Counted from the stretch's first letter, positions 7,827-16,450 are shown. The stretch: DNA of 34,430 nt from Acidobacteriota bacterium (GCA_005808475.1 SYLY01000306.1:1-34430), one strand, 5' to 3'. Numbers and translations are program-made. The notes: generated by a model not told the origin, from the sequence alone.

Positions 7827-9707
7827 ATGACACTCCGAAGGTTTCCGATCCTGATGACCGCGTTCGCGCTGGGCTGCTTGGCGCAGGCTCCACCGCAGCC
7901 CCCTCCCGGCCCCGGTGGTCCGCCTGCTGGCCCCGGCGCGCCGCCCGCCAATGCCGGTGGATTGCGGCCGCTCTCCGCCATCCCCGTCCCCAGACCGTCG
8001 AACCTGGGAAAATACGTGCGAGACGAACGCGCGCTCGTCGCCTTGGGAAAGGCGCTTTACTGGGACATGCAGGTGGGCAGCGACGGCAAAACCGCCTGCG
8101 CCACGTGCCACTTCCACGCCGGGGCCGACCATCGTTCGCAAAACCAGCTCGCCGATCCGCTGGCGCCGTTCGTGCTGAACGCCACCCTCGGACCGGACGA
8201 CTTCCCCTTCCACAAGCTGGCCGACCCCAACGATAACCGCTCCCGCGTGTTGGCCAATTCGACCGCGCGCGCCGGATCGGCGGGAGTCCCGCGGCGCAGT
8301 CTCACCGGCTTTGTCCCTGGCCGCCCCGCCGACGACGGGTTCGATCTCGCCGACGCGCCCTCGTTCAGCCTCAACGGGGCGAACCTGCGTCAGGTCACCG
8401 GCCGCAACGCGCCGTCGGTCATTGACGCCGTGTTCAACTTCCGCAACTTCTGGGACGGCCGCGCCAGCAACATCTTCACGGGCATGACGCCGTTCGGAGA
8501 ATCGGACGCCCGCCCCAACGCCGTGGTGTCGGTGAACGGAGGTCTGGTGGCGGAGCAAGTGCGGGTCGACAACTCGAGCCTGGCGTCGCAAGCGGTAGGT
8601 CCGGTGGTGAACTCGGTGGAGATGGCGTACGAAGGCCGCACTTGGCCGAAGGTGGCACGCCGGCTCCTAGGCGCGCGTCCGCTCGCGATGCAGCGCGTGT
8701 CGCCCACCGATAGCGTGCTCGGGCAGTTCGCCAATCCGGCGGGGCCGGGACTGTCGGGTCCGGCGACCTACGCGATGCTGGTCCAGAGCGCGTTCCAGCC
8801 CGCTTACTGGAACTCGACGCAATCGGTGGATGGCTTCGGTCAGGCGGAATTCAACTTCGCCCTGTTCTTCGGTTTGGCGGTGCAGGCGTACGAGTCGACG
8901 CTGATCTCCGGCAACACCCGGTTCGACCGTTTTCTGGGCGGCGACGGCACGGCGCTGAACCCCCAGGAACAAGCCGGACTGGCCCTGTTTCGCGGCCGGG
9001 CAGCGTGCGCCACCTGCCACGGCGGACCGGAGACCACTCAGGCCTCGGTGCGCAACTCGCAACGGGTGGACCTGGTGGTGGGCCGGAATCCGGGGCTGGA
9101 CGTGGGCTTTTTCCGCACGGGCGCGACTCCCATCGCCCAGGACATCGGCCTCGGCGGCCTGGACGACTTCGGCAGGCTGCTGTCGATTGCCGCGACAAGG
9201 GATTCGGCGGCCCTGCCCGCCGCGCAGGGAGCCTTCAAGTCGCCGGCGCTGCGCAACGTGGAGTTCACCGGTCCGTACTTCCACAATGGCGGCCAAGCCA
9301 CGCTCGAGCAGGTGATCGACTTCTACTCCCGCGGTGGCGACTTCCCTACGCCCAACAACCCCACGGGCGTGCGGCGGCTCAACCTGAACGCGGGCGAAAG
9401 GGCGAGCCTGGTGGCATTATTGAAATCGATGAGCGACGACCGGGTGCGGTTCGAGCGCGCCCCGTTCGATCACCCCGAACTCTGCGTGCCGGTGGGCGCC
9501 GCCGAGACCGCTCCGGGCGTGGTGCGAATCCAGACGGCGGACCCCCGGTTCACCCTGAGCGCGGCGGACAAATGGGTGGGTTTCCCGCCAACGGGGGCGC
9601 AGGGGAGTTCCGTACCGCTGCAAACGTTCGACGAGATGCTCCGCGGCATCGGCAACGATGGATCCCGTGCGCACGCCATGACGGGGGCCTGCCGGATCTT
9701 CCCGTAA
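7827..9707 (+). CDS. Secreted di-heme cytochrome c peroxidase/MauG-like protein
   Basis: This 626-aa exported protein has an N-terminal signal (hydrophobic ILMTAFALGCLAQ) followed by a Pro/Gly-rich linker at about 20-45. Two covalent heme sites are visible, CATCH at 91-95 and CATCH at 394-398. Typical bacterial CCP/MauG blocks also occur: NAPSVIDAVFNFRNFWDGRA, and near the end SPALRNVEFTGPYFHNGGQ. It is larger than classical cytochrome c peroxidases (about 330 aa), as in the MauG-like families of soil bacteria. It probably reduces peroxide or oxidises a periplasmic partner; the partner is unknown. Start ATG 7827 is preferred to GTG 7818 because AGAGGTGAT at 7814-7822 is a well-placed ribosome site. 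A hairpin follows the gene. Confidence 0.85.
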   Translation: MTLRRFPILMTAFALGCLAQAPPQPPPGPGGPPAGPGAPPANAGGLRPLSAIPVPRPSNLGKYVRDERALVALGKALYWDMQVGSDGKTACATCHFHAGADHRSQNQLADPLAPFVLNATLGPDDFPFHKLADPNDNRSRVLANSTARAGSAGVPRRSLTGFVPGRPADDGFDLADAPSFSLNGANLRQVTGRNAPSVIDAVFNFRNFWDGRASNIFTGMTPFGESDARPNAVVSVNGGLVAEQVRVDNSSLASQAVGPVVNSVEMAYEGRTWPKVARRLLGARPLAMQRVSPTDSVLGQFANPAGPGLSGPATYAMLVQSAFQPAYWNSTQSVDGFGQAEFNFALFFGLAVQAYESTLISGNTRFDRFLGGDGTALNPQEQAGLALFRGRAACATCHGGPETTQASVRNSQRVDLVVGRNPGLDVGFFRTGATPIAQDIGLGGLDDFGRLLSIAATRDSAALPAAQGAFKSPALRNVEFTGPYFHNGGQATLEQVIDFYSRGGDFPTPNNPTGVRRLNLNAGERASLVALLKSMSDDRVRFERAPFDHPELCVPVGAAETAPGVVRIQTADPRFTLSAADKWVGFPPTGAQGSSVPLQTFDEMLRGIGNDGSRAHAMTGACRIFP

Positions 9708-9729
9708 CGCCCCTCGAACGTTGGACTTT

Positions 9730-9759
9730 CGCGGCCGCATCCTCGCCGGTGCGGCCGCG
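9730..9759 (+). terminator. Hairpin downstream of the cytochrome c peroxidase gene
   Basis: CGCGGCCGCA and TGCGGCCGCG form a perfect 10-bp stem with a 10-base loop, starting 22 bases after the stop codon. No T run follows, so it may be a weak or factor-dependent terminator, or a 3' stabilising structure. Confidence 0.45.
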
Positions 9760-9868
9760 ATTTGCGATTGGGACCCCGTGTCGTACCGGGTACGCCCCGT
9801 GTGCATTTGTAGTACGGTTCCTCAGGTCCCCCAGCACAACCTGATTCCCCCGCTAGGGATCTCCCCAA

Positions 9869-9897
9869 TTCGAAAAAATGCCGTTCCGCCCTACAAT
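9869..9897 (+). promoter_or_regulatory. Candidate promoter for the HTH-rhomboid unit
   Basis: TTCGAA (9869-9874), 17 bases, then TACAAT (9892-9897). The -10 matches TATAAT in 5 of 6 positions, the -35 only 3 of 6. It would give a leader of about 70 bases before the ATG at 9972. Confidence 0.3.
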
Positions 9898-9971
9898 CGG
9901 ATTGTCGGCAAAATATCAAGGAAACGACCTGCCTGGCGGCCAACGCCGCACAAGGCGGGCAGGAACACCAA

Positions 9972-10247
9972 ATGTTGGGCAGAACCGGAAAACTATACTT
10001 CAACGAAAACGAGGCCGCGCGCATCCTGGGGATCAGCGTGGACAACTTCAGGACCATGCTCAAACAGCACATACTGGATCGCGAGGAAGACGCCACGAAC
10101 GCCTCGCAAACCACGTTCCACGCCGCCGATATTCTCCTGCTCAAGATGTTCGCCAAACAAACGCTCACCCTGAAGCAGGAAACGTCGCGAGCGGAGGCGG
10201 CCGCGCCCGCTGAATGCCCCGTTCCGGAAGCCGCGCCGGTGGGCTGA
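9972..10247 (+). CDS. Small helix-turn-helix (MerR/excisionase-like) protein
   Basis: This is a 91-aa protein. Residues about 7-31 (YFNENEAARILGISVDNFRT) have the look of the MerR/excisionase-type winged helix: an aromatic-led strand, then a helix with AARILGIS, then a recognition helix. The second half (about 48-65) is a helical segment rich in Leu/Lys, and the tail is Ala/Pro/Glu-rich and probably disordered. There is no effector domain. AGGAA at 9961-9965 is correctly spaced for the ATG. It sits 33 bases ahead of the rhomboid gene and may regulate that unit; this is inference from position only. Confidence 0.65.
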   Translation: MLGRTGKLYFNENEAARILGISVDNFRTMLKQHILDREEDATNASQTTFHAADILLLKMFAKQTLTLKQETSRAEAAAPAECPVPEAAPVG

Positions 10248-10280
10248 TCGCGTTCCATCCCCGGCGCCGATTACAATGGT

Positions 10281-11111
10281 GTGCAGGTGGACAAACGCCG
10301 CATGTGCCCGAATTGCCGGGCGTTCATCAATTCCGACGACCGCGTCTGTCAGTATTGCGACTTCTCCCTGGCGCCGCGCCGCGCGGCCATCGGGATGACC
10401 GGTGGCTTGATCGGCGTCATGATCCCCGAGGGGAAGTTCCTCACCTTCACCATCCTGGCCGTCAATTCCGGACTCTTCGTCGCCACTATTATCGCCAGCT
10501 CAAAGGCCGGAAACCCCAACGCCATCATGGATATCGACGGGCGGACGCTGGTCACTTTCGGCGCCAAGTGGACCGGTCTCGTCTTCACCGGCGACTGGTG
10601 GCGTCTGGTCACCGCCGGCTTCCTCCACGGCGGACTGTTCCACTTCCTCATGAACTCGTGGGCGATGTTCGACCTGTCGGCCACCGTCGAGGATTTCTTT
10701 GGAACCAGCCGCATGCTGGTCATCTACTTCGTGGCGACGGTGCTGGGGTTCCTGGCAAGCTGCTTCTGGTCGCCGGCGATCTCCGTCGGCGCGTCGGCGG
10801 GCCTGTTCGGCCTCATCGGCGCGATGATCGCGTTCGGGTCGATGAACCGGACGGCCATGGGCGGTATGATCAAGTCGCACTATTCCCGATGGGCAGTCTA
10901 CGGCCTGATCCTCGGGTTGCTCGGTAGGATCGACAACGCGGCGCACCTCGGTGGCTTGGCGGGGGGCTTCCTGGTGGCGCGGCTGGCGGGCAGCCCTCCG
11001 CAGACTCCCTGGCGGGAGGCCGTCTGGACCTGGGCGGGCTACGCGAGCCTCGCCGTCACCGGATACTCCTTTATCCGCATGTTCGCCAACCTGTTGAGGC
11101 ACTCGCAGTGA
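10281..11111 (+). CDS. Rhomboid-family intramembrane serine protease with N-terminal zinc ribbon
   Basis: This 276-aa membrane protein starts with a small zinc-ribbon: CPNC at 9-12 and CQYC at 23-26. A six-helix rhomboid core follows with HGGLFHFLMN (116-125), the catalytic Ser in GASAG (Ser172) and the catalytic His in AHLGG (His222). It would cleave transmembrane substrates within the bilayer; the ribbon would sit on one membrane face and may recruit partners. The start is uncertain between GTG 10281 and GTG 10287; TACAAT at 10272-10277 lies just upstream, fitting a leaderless start at 10287. The stop overlaps the next gene's GTG (GTGA). Confidence 0.88.
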   Translation: MQVDKRRMCPNCRAFINSDDRVCQYCDFSLAPRRAAIGMTGGLIGVMIPEGKFLTFTILAVNSGLFVATIIASSKAGNPNAIMDIDGRTLVTFGAKWTGLVFTGDWWRLVTAGFLHGGLFHFLMNSWAMFDLSATVEDFFGTSRMLVIYFVATVLGFLASCFWSPAISVGASAGLFGLIGAMIAFGSMNRTAMGGMIKSHYSRWAVYGLILGLLGRIDNAAHLGGLAGGFLVARLAGSPPQTPWREAVWTWAGYASLAVTGYSFIRMFANLLRHSQ

Positions 11112-12049
11112 TCCGTTGGCTGGTGGTGGGGATCGGCGACATCACGAGTAAACGAGCCATCCCGGCTATCCTGGCGGAGCCCAACAGCCGCCTTGCCGGG
11201 CTGGTGACGCGCGATCCGGCGAAGGCGGCTCCGTACGGCTGCCCGGCATGGACCGATCTCGCGGCCGCCCTCCGCCAATCGGACGCGGATGCCGTCTATG
11301 TCGCGACACCCGTGGTGATGCACGCGCCCCAGACGATCGCCGCGCTACGCTCGGGCCGCCACGTCTTGTGCGAAAAGCCGATGGGGATGAACCACGCCGA
11401 GGCGCTATCGATGGTCCGCGCGGCGGAAGAGGCCGGCCGGACTCTTGGCATCGCCTACTACCGGCGGACCTACCCCAAGCTGATCCGCGCCCGGCAACTG
11501 ATCGCGGACGGCGCGATCGGCCAGCCGGTGCTCGCCGAACTGAACTGCCACTCCTGGTTCCAGGACGAGGATGGCCGCCGCTCGTGGCTGCTGCGGCCGG
11601 AGACGTCGGGGGGCGGCCCGCTCTACGACATCGCGTCCCACCGGATCGACATCTTGAACTGGATCTTCGGCCAGCCCAGACGGGTGGCGGCGCAGCTTTC
11701 GAACGTGGTGCACCGGTCCGCCGTGGAGGACTCCGCCACGGTCCTGGTGGAGTACGACGGCGGCGCGCGCGGCATCGTCGACGTGCGCTGGCATAGCCGC
11801 CAGAATCGCGACGACTGCCGGATCGTGGGGACGCTCGGCGAAATCCGGATGTCGCCGCTCAGCGGCCCGCGGATCGAATATCCCGGCGGAGCGGAAGACC
11901 TGCCCGTTCACGGCAACGTGCACTACCCGCTGGTGGAGAACTTCGTGGATGCGGTGGAGGGCCGGGCCGAACTTCGCGCCACCGGCGCCTCCTCGGTTTG
12001 GACGGATTGGGTGACCGAACGGGCTCTGTCGTCCGATCGCGCTAGTTGA
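11108..12049 (+). CDS. Gfo/Idh/MocA-family oxidoreductase, cytoplasmic
   Basis: This 313-aa NAD(P)-dependent dehydrogenase has an N-terminal Rossmann fold starting VVGIGDITSK and the family signature EKP at 89-91 (HVLCEKPMGM). An ASHRIDILNW segment typical of the C-terminal substrate domain follows. No signal peptide is present. Substrates of this family are sugars, inositols or related polyols; no specific one can be assigned. The GTG start is coupled to the rhomboid stop by GTGA. The 3' end overlaps the convergent PEGA-protein gene by 8 bases (12042-12049), so transcription from the two sides must interfere or stop within coding sequence. Confidence 0.88.
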   Translation: MIRWLVVGIGDITSKRAIPAILAEPNSRLAGLVTRDPAKAAPYGCPAWTDLAAALRQSDADAVYVATPVVMHAPQTIAALRSGRHVLCEKPMGMNHAEALSMVRAAEEAGRTLGIAYYRRTYPKLIRARQLIADGAIGQPVLAELNCHSWFQDEDGRRSWLLRPETSGGGPLYDIASHRIDILNWIFGQPRRVAAQLSNVVHRSAVEDSATVLVEYDGGARGIVDVRWHSRQNRDDCRIVGTLGEIRMSPLSGPRIEYPGGAEDLPVHGNVHYPLVENFVDAVEGRAELRATGASSVWTDWVTERALSSDRAS

Positions 12050-12566
12050 CCGAAACCGGCGATCCGGCCTTCAGCGTCACTTTCTTTTCGATCGGCTGGC
12101 CCGATTGGGGTTCGATTCGCACCGTGTACTCGCCTTCGGGCAGCAGCAGACCTTGGCCTCCGGCGTTGAATTCGTCGGCGTGGCCCATGTACTTGCCGTT
12201 GACGTAGACCGCGGCGTACTTTTCCGCCACCGGCGTGCGGAGCAGCCAGAACGGGCCCTTGGGCGGCGGCAGCTTGGGGAGCACCTCGCGCATCGTGACC
12301 GTCTTGCCCGCCCCGATGGTGACCTTCTTCACTACTTCCTGGCAGCGGGGTTCCACCAGCTTGATCTCATGCTCGCCGGCGGCGACCGCGTACTTCCGCG
12401 CCATCCCCAAATTGCCCGCCGGGCCGGCATACTTGCCGTCGACGAATACGCCCGCGCGGCTGGGGCCGGCCTTCACCTTCAGGTATCCGTCGGCCGTCAA
12501 CGCGGCGGAAGCCGTGGCGAGCAGGGCCACTGTCGCTCTAATTCTAATCATTAAGTTTCGACGCAT
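12042..12566 (-). CDS. Secreted PEGA-domain protein
   Basis: This 174-aa protein has an N-terminal signal peptide (RATVALLATASAALTA). Two PEGA-like units follow, with AGVFVDGKYAGPAG and AAVYVNGKYMGHA as the turn motifs, each followed by a beta segment of the type AGEHEIKLVEP or EGEYTVRIEPQSG. PEGA repeats are small surface or periplasmic beta modules that probably bind carbohydrate or protein. Start ATG at 12566 is taken; ATG at 12551 would give a shorter signal. TACAAT lies 7 bases upstream of the start (positions 12574-12579 on this strand), consistent with a leaderless transcript. Confidence 0.75.
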   Translation of the reverse strand: MRRNLMIRIRATVALLATASAALTADGYLKVKAGPSRAGVFVDGKYAGPAGNLGMARKYAVAAGEHEIKLVEPRCQEVVKKVTIGAGKTVTMREVLPKLPPPKGPFWLLRTPVAEKYAAVYVNGKYMGHADEFNAGGQGLLLPEGEYTVRIEPQSGQPIEKKVTLKAGSPVSVN

Positions 12567-12576
12567 GGCCCTGATT

Positions 12577-12598
12577 GTACGGTAGCTTCCATCCGTAC
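12577..12598. promoter_or_regulatory. Inverted repeat over the PEGA-gene promoter
   Basis: GTACGG (12577-12582) and CCGTAC (12593-12598) form a perfect 6-bp inverted repeat with a 10-base spacer. It overlaps the minus-strand TACAAT hexamer at 12574-12579. This is the geometry of a dimeric repressor site, but no other copy was noticed in the window. Confidence 0.25.
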
Positions 12599-12733
12599 TT
12601 GAAGTCCCCTGCCCAATCGCAGGTAGTATGACGTCCGGTCTCCGAAGCGGGATCGAGCGGTTCGAGGAGGCTCCCCATTCGCGTGGGCCGGCTTGGCTGC
12701 AACGTGGCGTGCGCCGCAAGCGTCCTCAGGAAC

Positions 12734-13504
12734 ATGACCCGCCGGTGGTTCCTGTCGATGGCCGCGGCGCCCGCGTTCGCCGCGCCCGCTTGGGAAAAGA
12801 AGCCGTTCCCCGATTGGGACGCGGAATGCCGCGATCACGTGCTCACCGATTCGCCGTGGGCCAGGCAGGTCACCGTGCCGTTCGACTACAGCCATCCGGC
12901 CTCCCGCCAGTTCGAGTCCGGCTTCCAGATTGGGCTACCCGGCGCGGGCGGTTGGCCTTCCGGAATCCCTGGCGTGGGCGGAGGCGGCTGGCCCGGCGGC
13001 CGCACCGGTCGTACCGATCCCGGTTCCGTGCCGAGCGGCGGCCGGACGGGTGGCGCAACGCGGCCCGTGCGGACCGAGAACTACCTCACCATTCGATGGT
13101 CGAGCGCGCTGCCCGTCCGGCAGGCGCTGGCCCTCGAGCAATGGGGCCGCCGCGGGCTCGATTCCAGCGACGCCCGCAAGCTGCTCGAGGAGACTCCGGA
13201 CGAGTACATCGTCGGCATCGGCGGATTCTCCGTCATCACGCTCCCGAAGGGCGCGCAGGACCTCGAGAAGCAATTGGCAAAGTCGGCGTCGATCCTGCGC
13301 AAGGGGCATCGCCCGCTTCGCGCGACGTCCGTCACCGTGCCGGATCACGGCAATCACCTCTCCGCGGAGATCCGCTTCCCACGCTCCGAACCCATTCAGC
13401 CGGAGGACGCTCTGGTGGAGTTGGTGGCCGAAGCCGGGCCCATGAAGATCGCCGCGAAGTTCAAGCTGAAGGACATGTTCTACCGGGGCCGATTCGAAGC
13501 CTGA
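12734..13504 (+). CDS. Secreted protein of unknown function with RR-type signal and Gly-rich segment
   Basis: The gene encodes 256 aa and I recognise no family. It begins TRRWFLSMAAAPAFA, an RR-x-FL twin-arginine-like signal with an Ala-rich core. Residues about 70-118 are a low-complexity Gly/Pro/Trp/Arg segment. The rest is a mixed alpha/beta region ending in a possible beta strand (KIAAKFKLKDMFYRGRFEA). ATG 12734 is chosen because it places the arginine pair at the N-terminus; upstream in-frame starts exist from 12683. It lies divergently from the PEGA gene and directly before the GH109-like gene, but nothing shows they work together. Confidence 0.6.
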   Translation: MTRRWFLSMAAAPAFAAPAWEKKPFPDWDAECRDHVLTDSPWARQVTVPFDYSHPASRQFESGFQIGLPGAGGWPSGIPGVGGGGWPGGRTGRTDPGSVPSGGRTGGATRPVRTENYLTIRWSSALPVRQALALEQWGRRGLDSSDARKLLEETPDEYIVGIGGFSVITLPKGAQDLEKQLAKSASILRKGHRPLRATSVTVPDHGNHLSAEIRFPRSEPIQPEDALVELVAEAGPMKIAAKFKLKDMFYRGRFEA

Positions 13505-13524
13505 GCCGGTGATATACATGATTC

Positions 13525-14811
13525 ATGCTCATCCTCTCCCGCCGCAACTTCCTCGGATCGGCCGCGTTCGCTCAATCGGGCGAGCGTAAGGTCCGCGTCG
13601 GATTCATTGGAGTGGGGAGCCGCGGCACCAGTCTGCTGCGCGGCGTGCTTGCGCTCGGCGGCACGGAAGTGCCCGCGATCTGCGATATCAACGAGGCGCA
13701 CTTGAAGCGCGCCCAGGATCTGGTGGAAAAGACTGGCGCCAAGCGGCCGCAAGGCTACGCAGCCGGCCCCGAGGATTTCCTGAAGCTGGTGGCGCGCGAC
13801 GATCTGGATGCCGTCATCAACGCGGGTCCGTGGGAGTGGCACACGCCGATGTCGGTGGCGACGATGAAGGCGGGGAAGTACGCGGCCACCGAAGTCCCCG
13901 CCGCGATGACCATCGAGGAGTGCTGGGAACTGGTGGACGTGTCGGAGAAGACGGGGATGCCGTGCATGATCCTCGAGAACGTCTGCTATTTCCGCAACGT
14001 GCTGGCGGTATTGGCGATGATCCGCCAGGGACTGCTCGGCAGCCTGTCGCATTGCGAGGGCGGTTATCAGCACGACGTTCGGGGCGCGCTGTTGTGGCGC
14101 GATCCGGCCCGCGGCACGCCCGGCGAGATCTCCTGGCGCGGACTCCACATGGCGGGGAAGAACGGTAACCTCTATCCGACGCATCCCATCGGACCCATCG
14201 GGTGGTGGCTCGACATCAATCGCGGAGACCGCTTCACCAAGCTGGTGTCGATGAGCAGCTTGTCGCAGGGACTCAACGACTACGCCGCCACCAAATGGGG
14301 CGCGGATCACCACAACGCCAAGCGCGTCTACAATCAGGGCGACGTCAACGTCAGCCTCATCCGAACCGAGCGCGGCCGCACGGTTACGCTCTATTTCGAT
14401 ACGATCTCGCCGCGGCCCTACGACCTCATCCTGCGCGTGCAGGGAACGCGCGGCATCTATTCGGGCACGCTCGACAAGATCTACGTCGAAGGGCGCAGTC
14501 CAAAGAGGGAAGACTGGGAGCCCTTCGCTCCTTATCAGAAAGAGTTCGATCATCCACTATGGAAGACGTTCGGGCCGGAGGCGATGAAGCAGGGGCACGG
14601 CGGCGCCGACTTCATGGAGCTGTATCAGTTCATCAAGGCGGTCCGGAACAAGACGCAGACGCCGATCGACGTGTACGATACCGCCGCGTGGAGCGCCGTT
14701 CTGCCGCTCAGCATCCGATCGGTGGAGCGCGGCAGCGATCCGCTCGAGTTCCCCGACTTCACACGCGGCAAGTGGCGGACCCGCAAGCCCGTCGATCCGG
14801 GCGATGTGTAA
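13525..14811 (+). CDS. GH109-like Gfo/Idh/MocA protein (NAD-dependent glycosidase or oxidoreductase)
   Basis: This 428-aa protein has a Rossmann motif VGFIGVGSRG near 25-34. It also shows family blocks of the GH109 branch of MocA proteins: GPWEWHTPMSVATMKAGK, EVPAAMTIEECWELV, YPTHPIGPIGWWLDINRGD, and near the C-terminus KQGHGGADFMELYQF and DVYDTAAWSAVLPLS. GH109 enzymes hydrolyse alpha-N-acetylgalactosaminides by an NAD-dependent oxidation-elimination route; many relatives are uncharacterised. The N-terminus has an RR motif (SRRNFLGSAAFAQSG) but the hydrophobic core is only about eight residues, shorter than usual, so export is doubtful. TATACA lies six bases before the ATG. A GntR regulator follows. 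Confidence 0.8.
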   Translation: MLILSRRNFLGSAAFAQSGERKVRVGFIGVGSRGTSLLRGVLALGGTEVPAICDINEAHLKRAQDLVEKTGAKRPQGYAAGPEDFLKLVARDDLDAVINAGPWEWHTPMSVATMKAGKYAATEVPAAMTIEECWELVDVSEKTGMPCMILENVCYFRNVLAVLAMIRQGLLGSLSHCEGGYQHDVRGALLWRDPARGTPGEISWRGLHMAGKNGNLYPTHPIGPIGWWLDINRGDRFTKLVSMSSLSQGLNDYAATKWGADHHNAKRVYNQGDVNVSLIRTERGRTVTLYFDTISPRPYDLILRVQGTRGIYSGTLDKIYVEGRSPKREDWEPFAPYQKEFDHPLWKTFGPEAMKQGHGGADFMELYQFIKAVRNKTQTPIDVYDTAAWSAVLPLSIRSVERGSDPLEFPDFTRGKWRTRKPVDPGDV

Positions 14812-14852
14812 CGCGCCGGCCGAAGTGATATGATTCCGCCCGGTGCTCATTC

Positions 14853-15551
14853 ATGATCCCCAAGTTGTCGCTCCTGTCCGTGGATCCGCGGCAGACGATC
14901 AAGCAGAACGTCACCGAGGCGCTTGGCGCCGCCATCCTTTCGGGCCGCATCAAGCCCGGTGAGCGGCTCAACGAAAGCAAGCTGTCGCGTGAACTGGGAG
15001 TGAGCCGCGCCCCGATTCGGGAAGCGCTGCTCTGCCTGGCGGAGCAGGGGCTGGTGGCCAATTCGCCCCGCCGCGGTGCGTTCGTGGTGGACCTGGACGA
15101 AGACGAAGTGCGCAAGGTCAACAGTGTCCGCCTGATTCTGGAGGCCGAGGCGTTGCGCCTGGCGCGGGCCAACCTGACGCCTCAGTCGCTGACGAAGCTG
15201 AAGGGCCTGCTGGCGCGGCTGGAGCGGAACCGCGAGTCTTCCGCGGCCGTGCAGATCCGCTGCGACCAGGATTTCCACCGCGCTTTGTGGAAGTTGGCCG
15301 GCAACGAGTACCTGGAGCACACGCTGAACTCGCTGGTGGCGCCGGTTTTCGCGCAGGCAGTGCTGCGTCACGCGACGGCACGGGAAGTCGCGCTGCTTTC
15401 CCATGAGCCCATCATGGAGTTCATCCGGGGCCGGCTGGCGGGCTCCGCCGAGGAAGTGATGGCCGAGCATCTCCGCAACTACTGGCCCGCGCCCGATCAG
15501 TACTCGAGCTTCGCGGCGCGTCCCGAACCGGTCAAGTCAGGTACGGCTTGA
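14853..15551 (+). CDS. GntR-family transcriptional regulator (FadR/FCD type)
   Basis: This 232-aa regulator has an N-terminal winged helix (about 13-80) containing LSRELGVSRAPIREALLCL, the hallmark GntR recognition helix. A C-terminal all-helical FCD ligand domain follows with the usual metal-site pattern: Asp and His in DQDFHRALWK, His in SHEPIME and His in MAEHLRN. FCD regulators sense small organic acids or sugar acids and usually repress an adjacent catabolic operon. The gene stands between the GH109-like gene and the convergent aldolase gene, whose end it overlaps by 20 bases. Both neighbours are plausible targets. Confidence 0.9.
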   Translation: MIPKLSLLSVDPRQTIKQNVTEALGAAILSGRIKPGERLNESKLSRELGVSRAPIREALLCLAEQGLVANSPRRGAFVVDLDEDEVRKVNSVRLILEAEALRLARANLTPQSLTKLKGLLARLERNRESSAAVQIRCDQDFHRALWKLAGNEYLEHTLNSLVAPVFAQAVLRHATAREVALLSHEPIMEFIRGRLAGSAEEVMAEHLRNYWPAPDQYSSFAARPEPVKSGTA

Positions 15552-16434
15552 TGTAGCGGTCGACGATGGCGCGCACGCGTCCACGCTCCTCTTCGGTGAG
15601 CGCGGTTCGATACGGCGCGCCGGCGGCGGTTTCGCAGATGCCCAGGTAGCGCAGCGCCTCGTCGTAGCCGCCCCAGATGCCACCGCTCGCGAAGACTTGC
15701 CACGCCTCGACCAGTTCGCGCTGGAGTTGCGCCGCGCGGCCCTGATCGCCGGCCACGAACGCGTCGTAGAGACGCACCGCGGCGTGGGGCGCCAGATTGT
15801 ACAGTCCGCCGACGCCGCCATCGCAGCCTAGCTGCAGCCCGGCGTGGAACAGGAATTCGCTCCCGGTGAGGACCGAGAACCCACCGTCGTCGCGCATCAG
15901 ATGAAGCACCTGCTGGAGGTTGATGCAGTCCTGATCGCTCTCCTTCATGCCCACCAGCTTGGGGATACGGCGGCGCAGTTCGGCGATGGTCGCCGGCTGG
16001 ATCTTGCTCTTCGTCATCGCGGGGTTGTCGTAGACGAAGAGAGGGAGGTCCACGGCGGCGGCGATGTCGCTGAAGTAGGCGATCAACTGCGGCTGGCTGG
16101 CGTGGAAGTAGTAGGGCGGCAACATCGACAGGTGCGATGCGCCCGAGGCGGCGATCCGCTTCGCCATTCGGATGGCGCGCACCGTTCCCATCTCACCCAG
16201 TCCACCGATGACGGGGACGCGTCCATTGACCTCCGCCACCACCGTCTCGATGGCGCGGATCTGCTCGTCCGCCTCCAGGTAGGCGAAGCCTCCCATCGAT
16301 CCGTTGACCAGAAATCCATGAACTCCGGCGTTCACTTGGTACCGCGCCAGACGGCGGAGACCGGCTTCGTCGACCCGCTCGTCCGGGGTCAGCGGCGTTC
16401 CGATGGCCGGAACCACACCCGATATCTTTTGCAT
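15532..16434 (-). CDS. DapA/NanA-family lyase (class I aldolase, TIM barrel)
   Basis: This 300-aa enzyme has the Schiff-base lysine in LVGMKESD (Lys164), the catalytic tyrosine in FVYDNPA (Tyr135) and a GSMGGF loop at 45-50 where most relatives have GTTGE or GSTGE. The family includes dihydrodipicolinate synthase, N-acetylneuraminate lyase and 2-keto-3-deoxy sugar-acid aldolases. The altered loop and the company of a GntR/FCD regulator and a GH109-like gene favour a catabolic sugar-acid or amino-sugar lyase over lysine synthesis. The coding end overlaps gntR by 20 bases. A TATACT hexamer stands ten bases before the ATG, suggesting an almost leaderless mRNA. Confidence 0.87.
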   Translation of the reverse strand: MQKISGVVPAIGTPLTPDERVDEAGLRRLARYQVNAGVHGFLVNGSMGGFAYLEADEQIRAIETVVAEVNGRVPVIGGLGEMGTVRAIRMAKRIAASGASHLSMLPPYYFHASQPQLIAYFSDIAAAVDLPLFVYDNPAMTKSKIQPATIAELRRRIPKLVGMKESDQDCINLQQVLHLMRDDGGFSVLTGSEFLFHAGLQLGCDGGVGGLYNLAPHAAVRLYDAFVAGDQGRAAQLQRELVEAWQVFASGGIWGGYDEALRYLGICETAAGAPYRTALTEEERGRVRAIVDRYIKPYLT

Positions 16435-16444
16435 GAACCGGCTC

Positions 16445-16450
16445 AGTATA
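16445..16450 (-). promoter_or_regulatory. -10 element of the DapA/NanA-type lyase gene
   Basis: TATACT on the minus strand, ten bases upstream of the ATG at 16434, within the palindrome AGTATACT (16445-16452). Transcription starting 6-8 bases downstream would leave a leader of only a few bases. Confidence 0.4.

Noticed and set aside
7827..7890. Lipoprotein signal in the cytochrome c peroxidase-like protein
   Set aside because: The segment FALGC has the right Cys but Ala, not Leu, at -3. An ordinary signal peptide is as likely.
12042..12719. Longer form of the PEGA protein starting at 12719
   Set aside because: The extra 51 residues precede a good signal peptide, which should be N-terminal, and have no family resemblance. 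Start 12566 is preferred.
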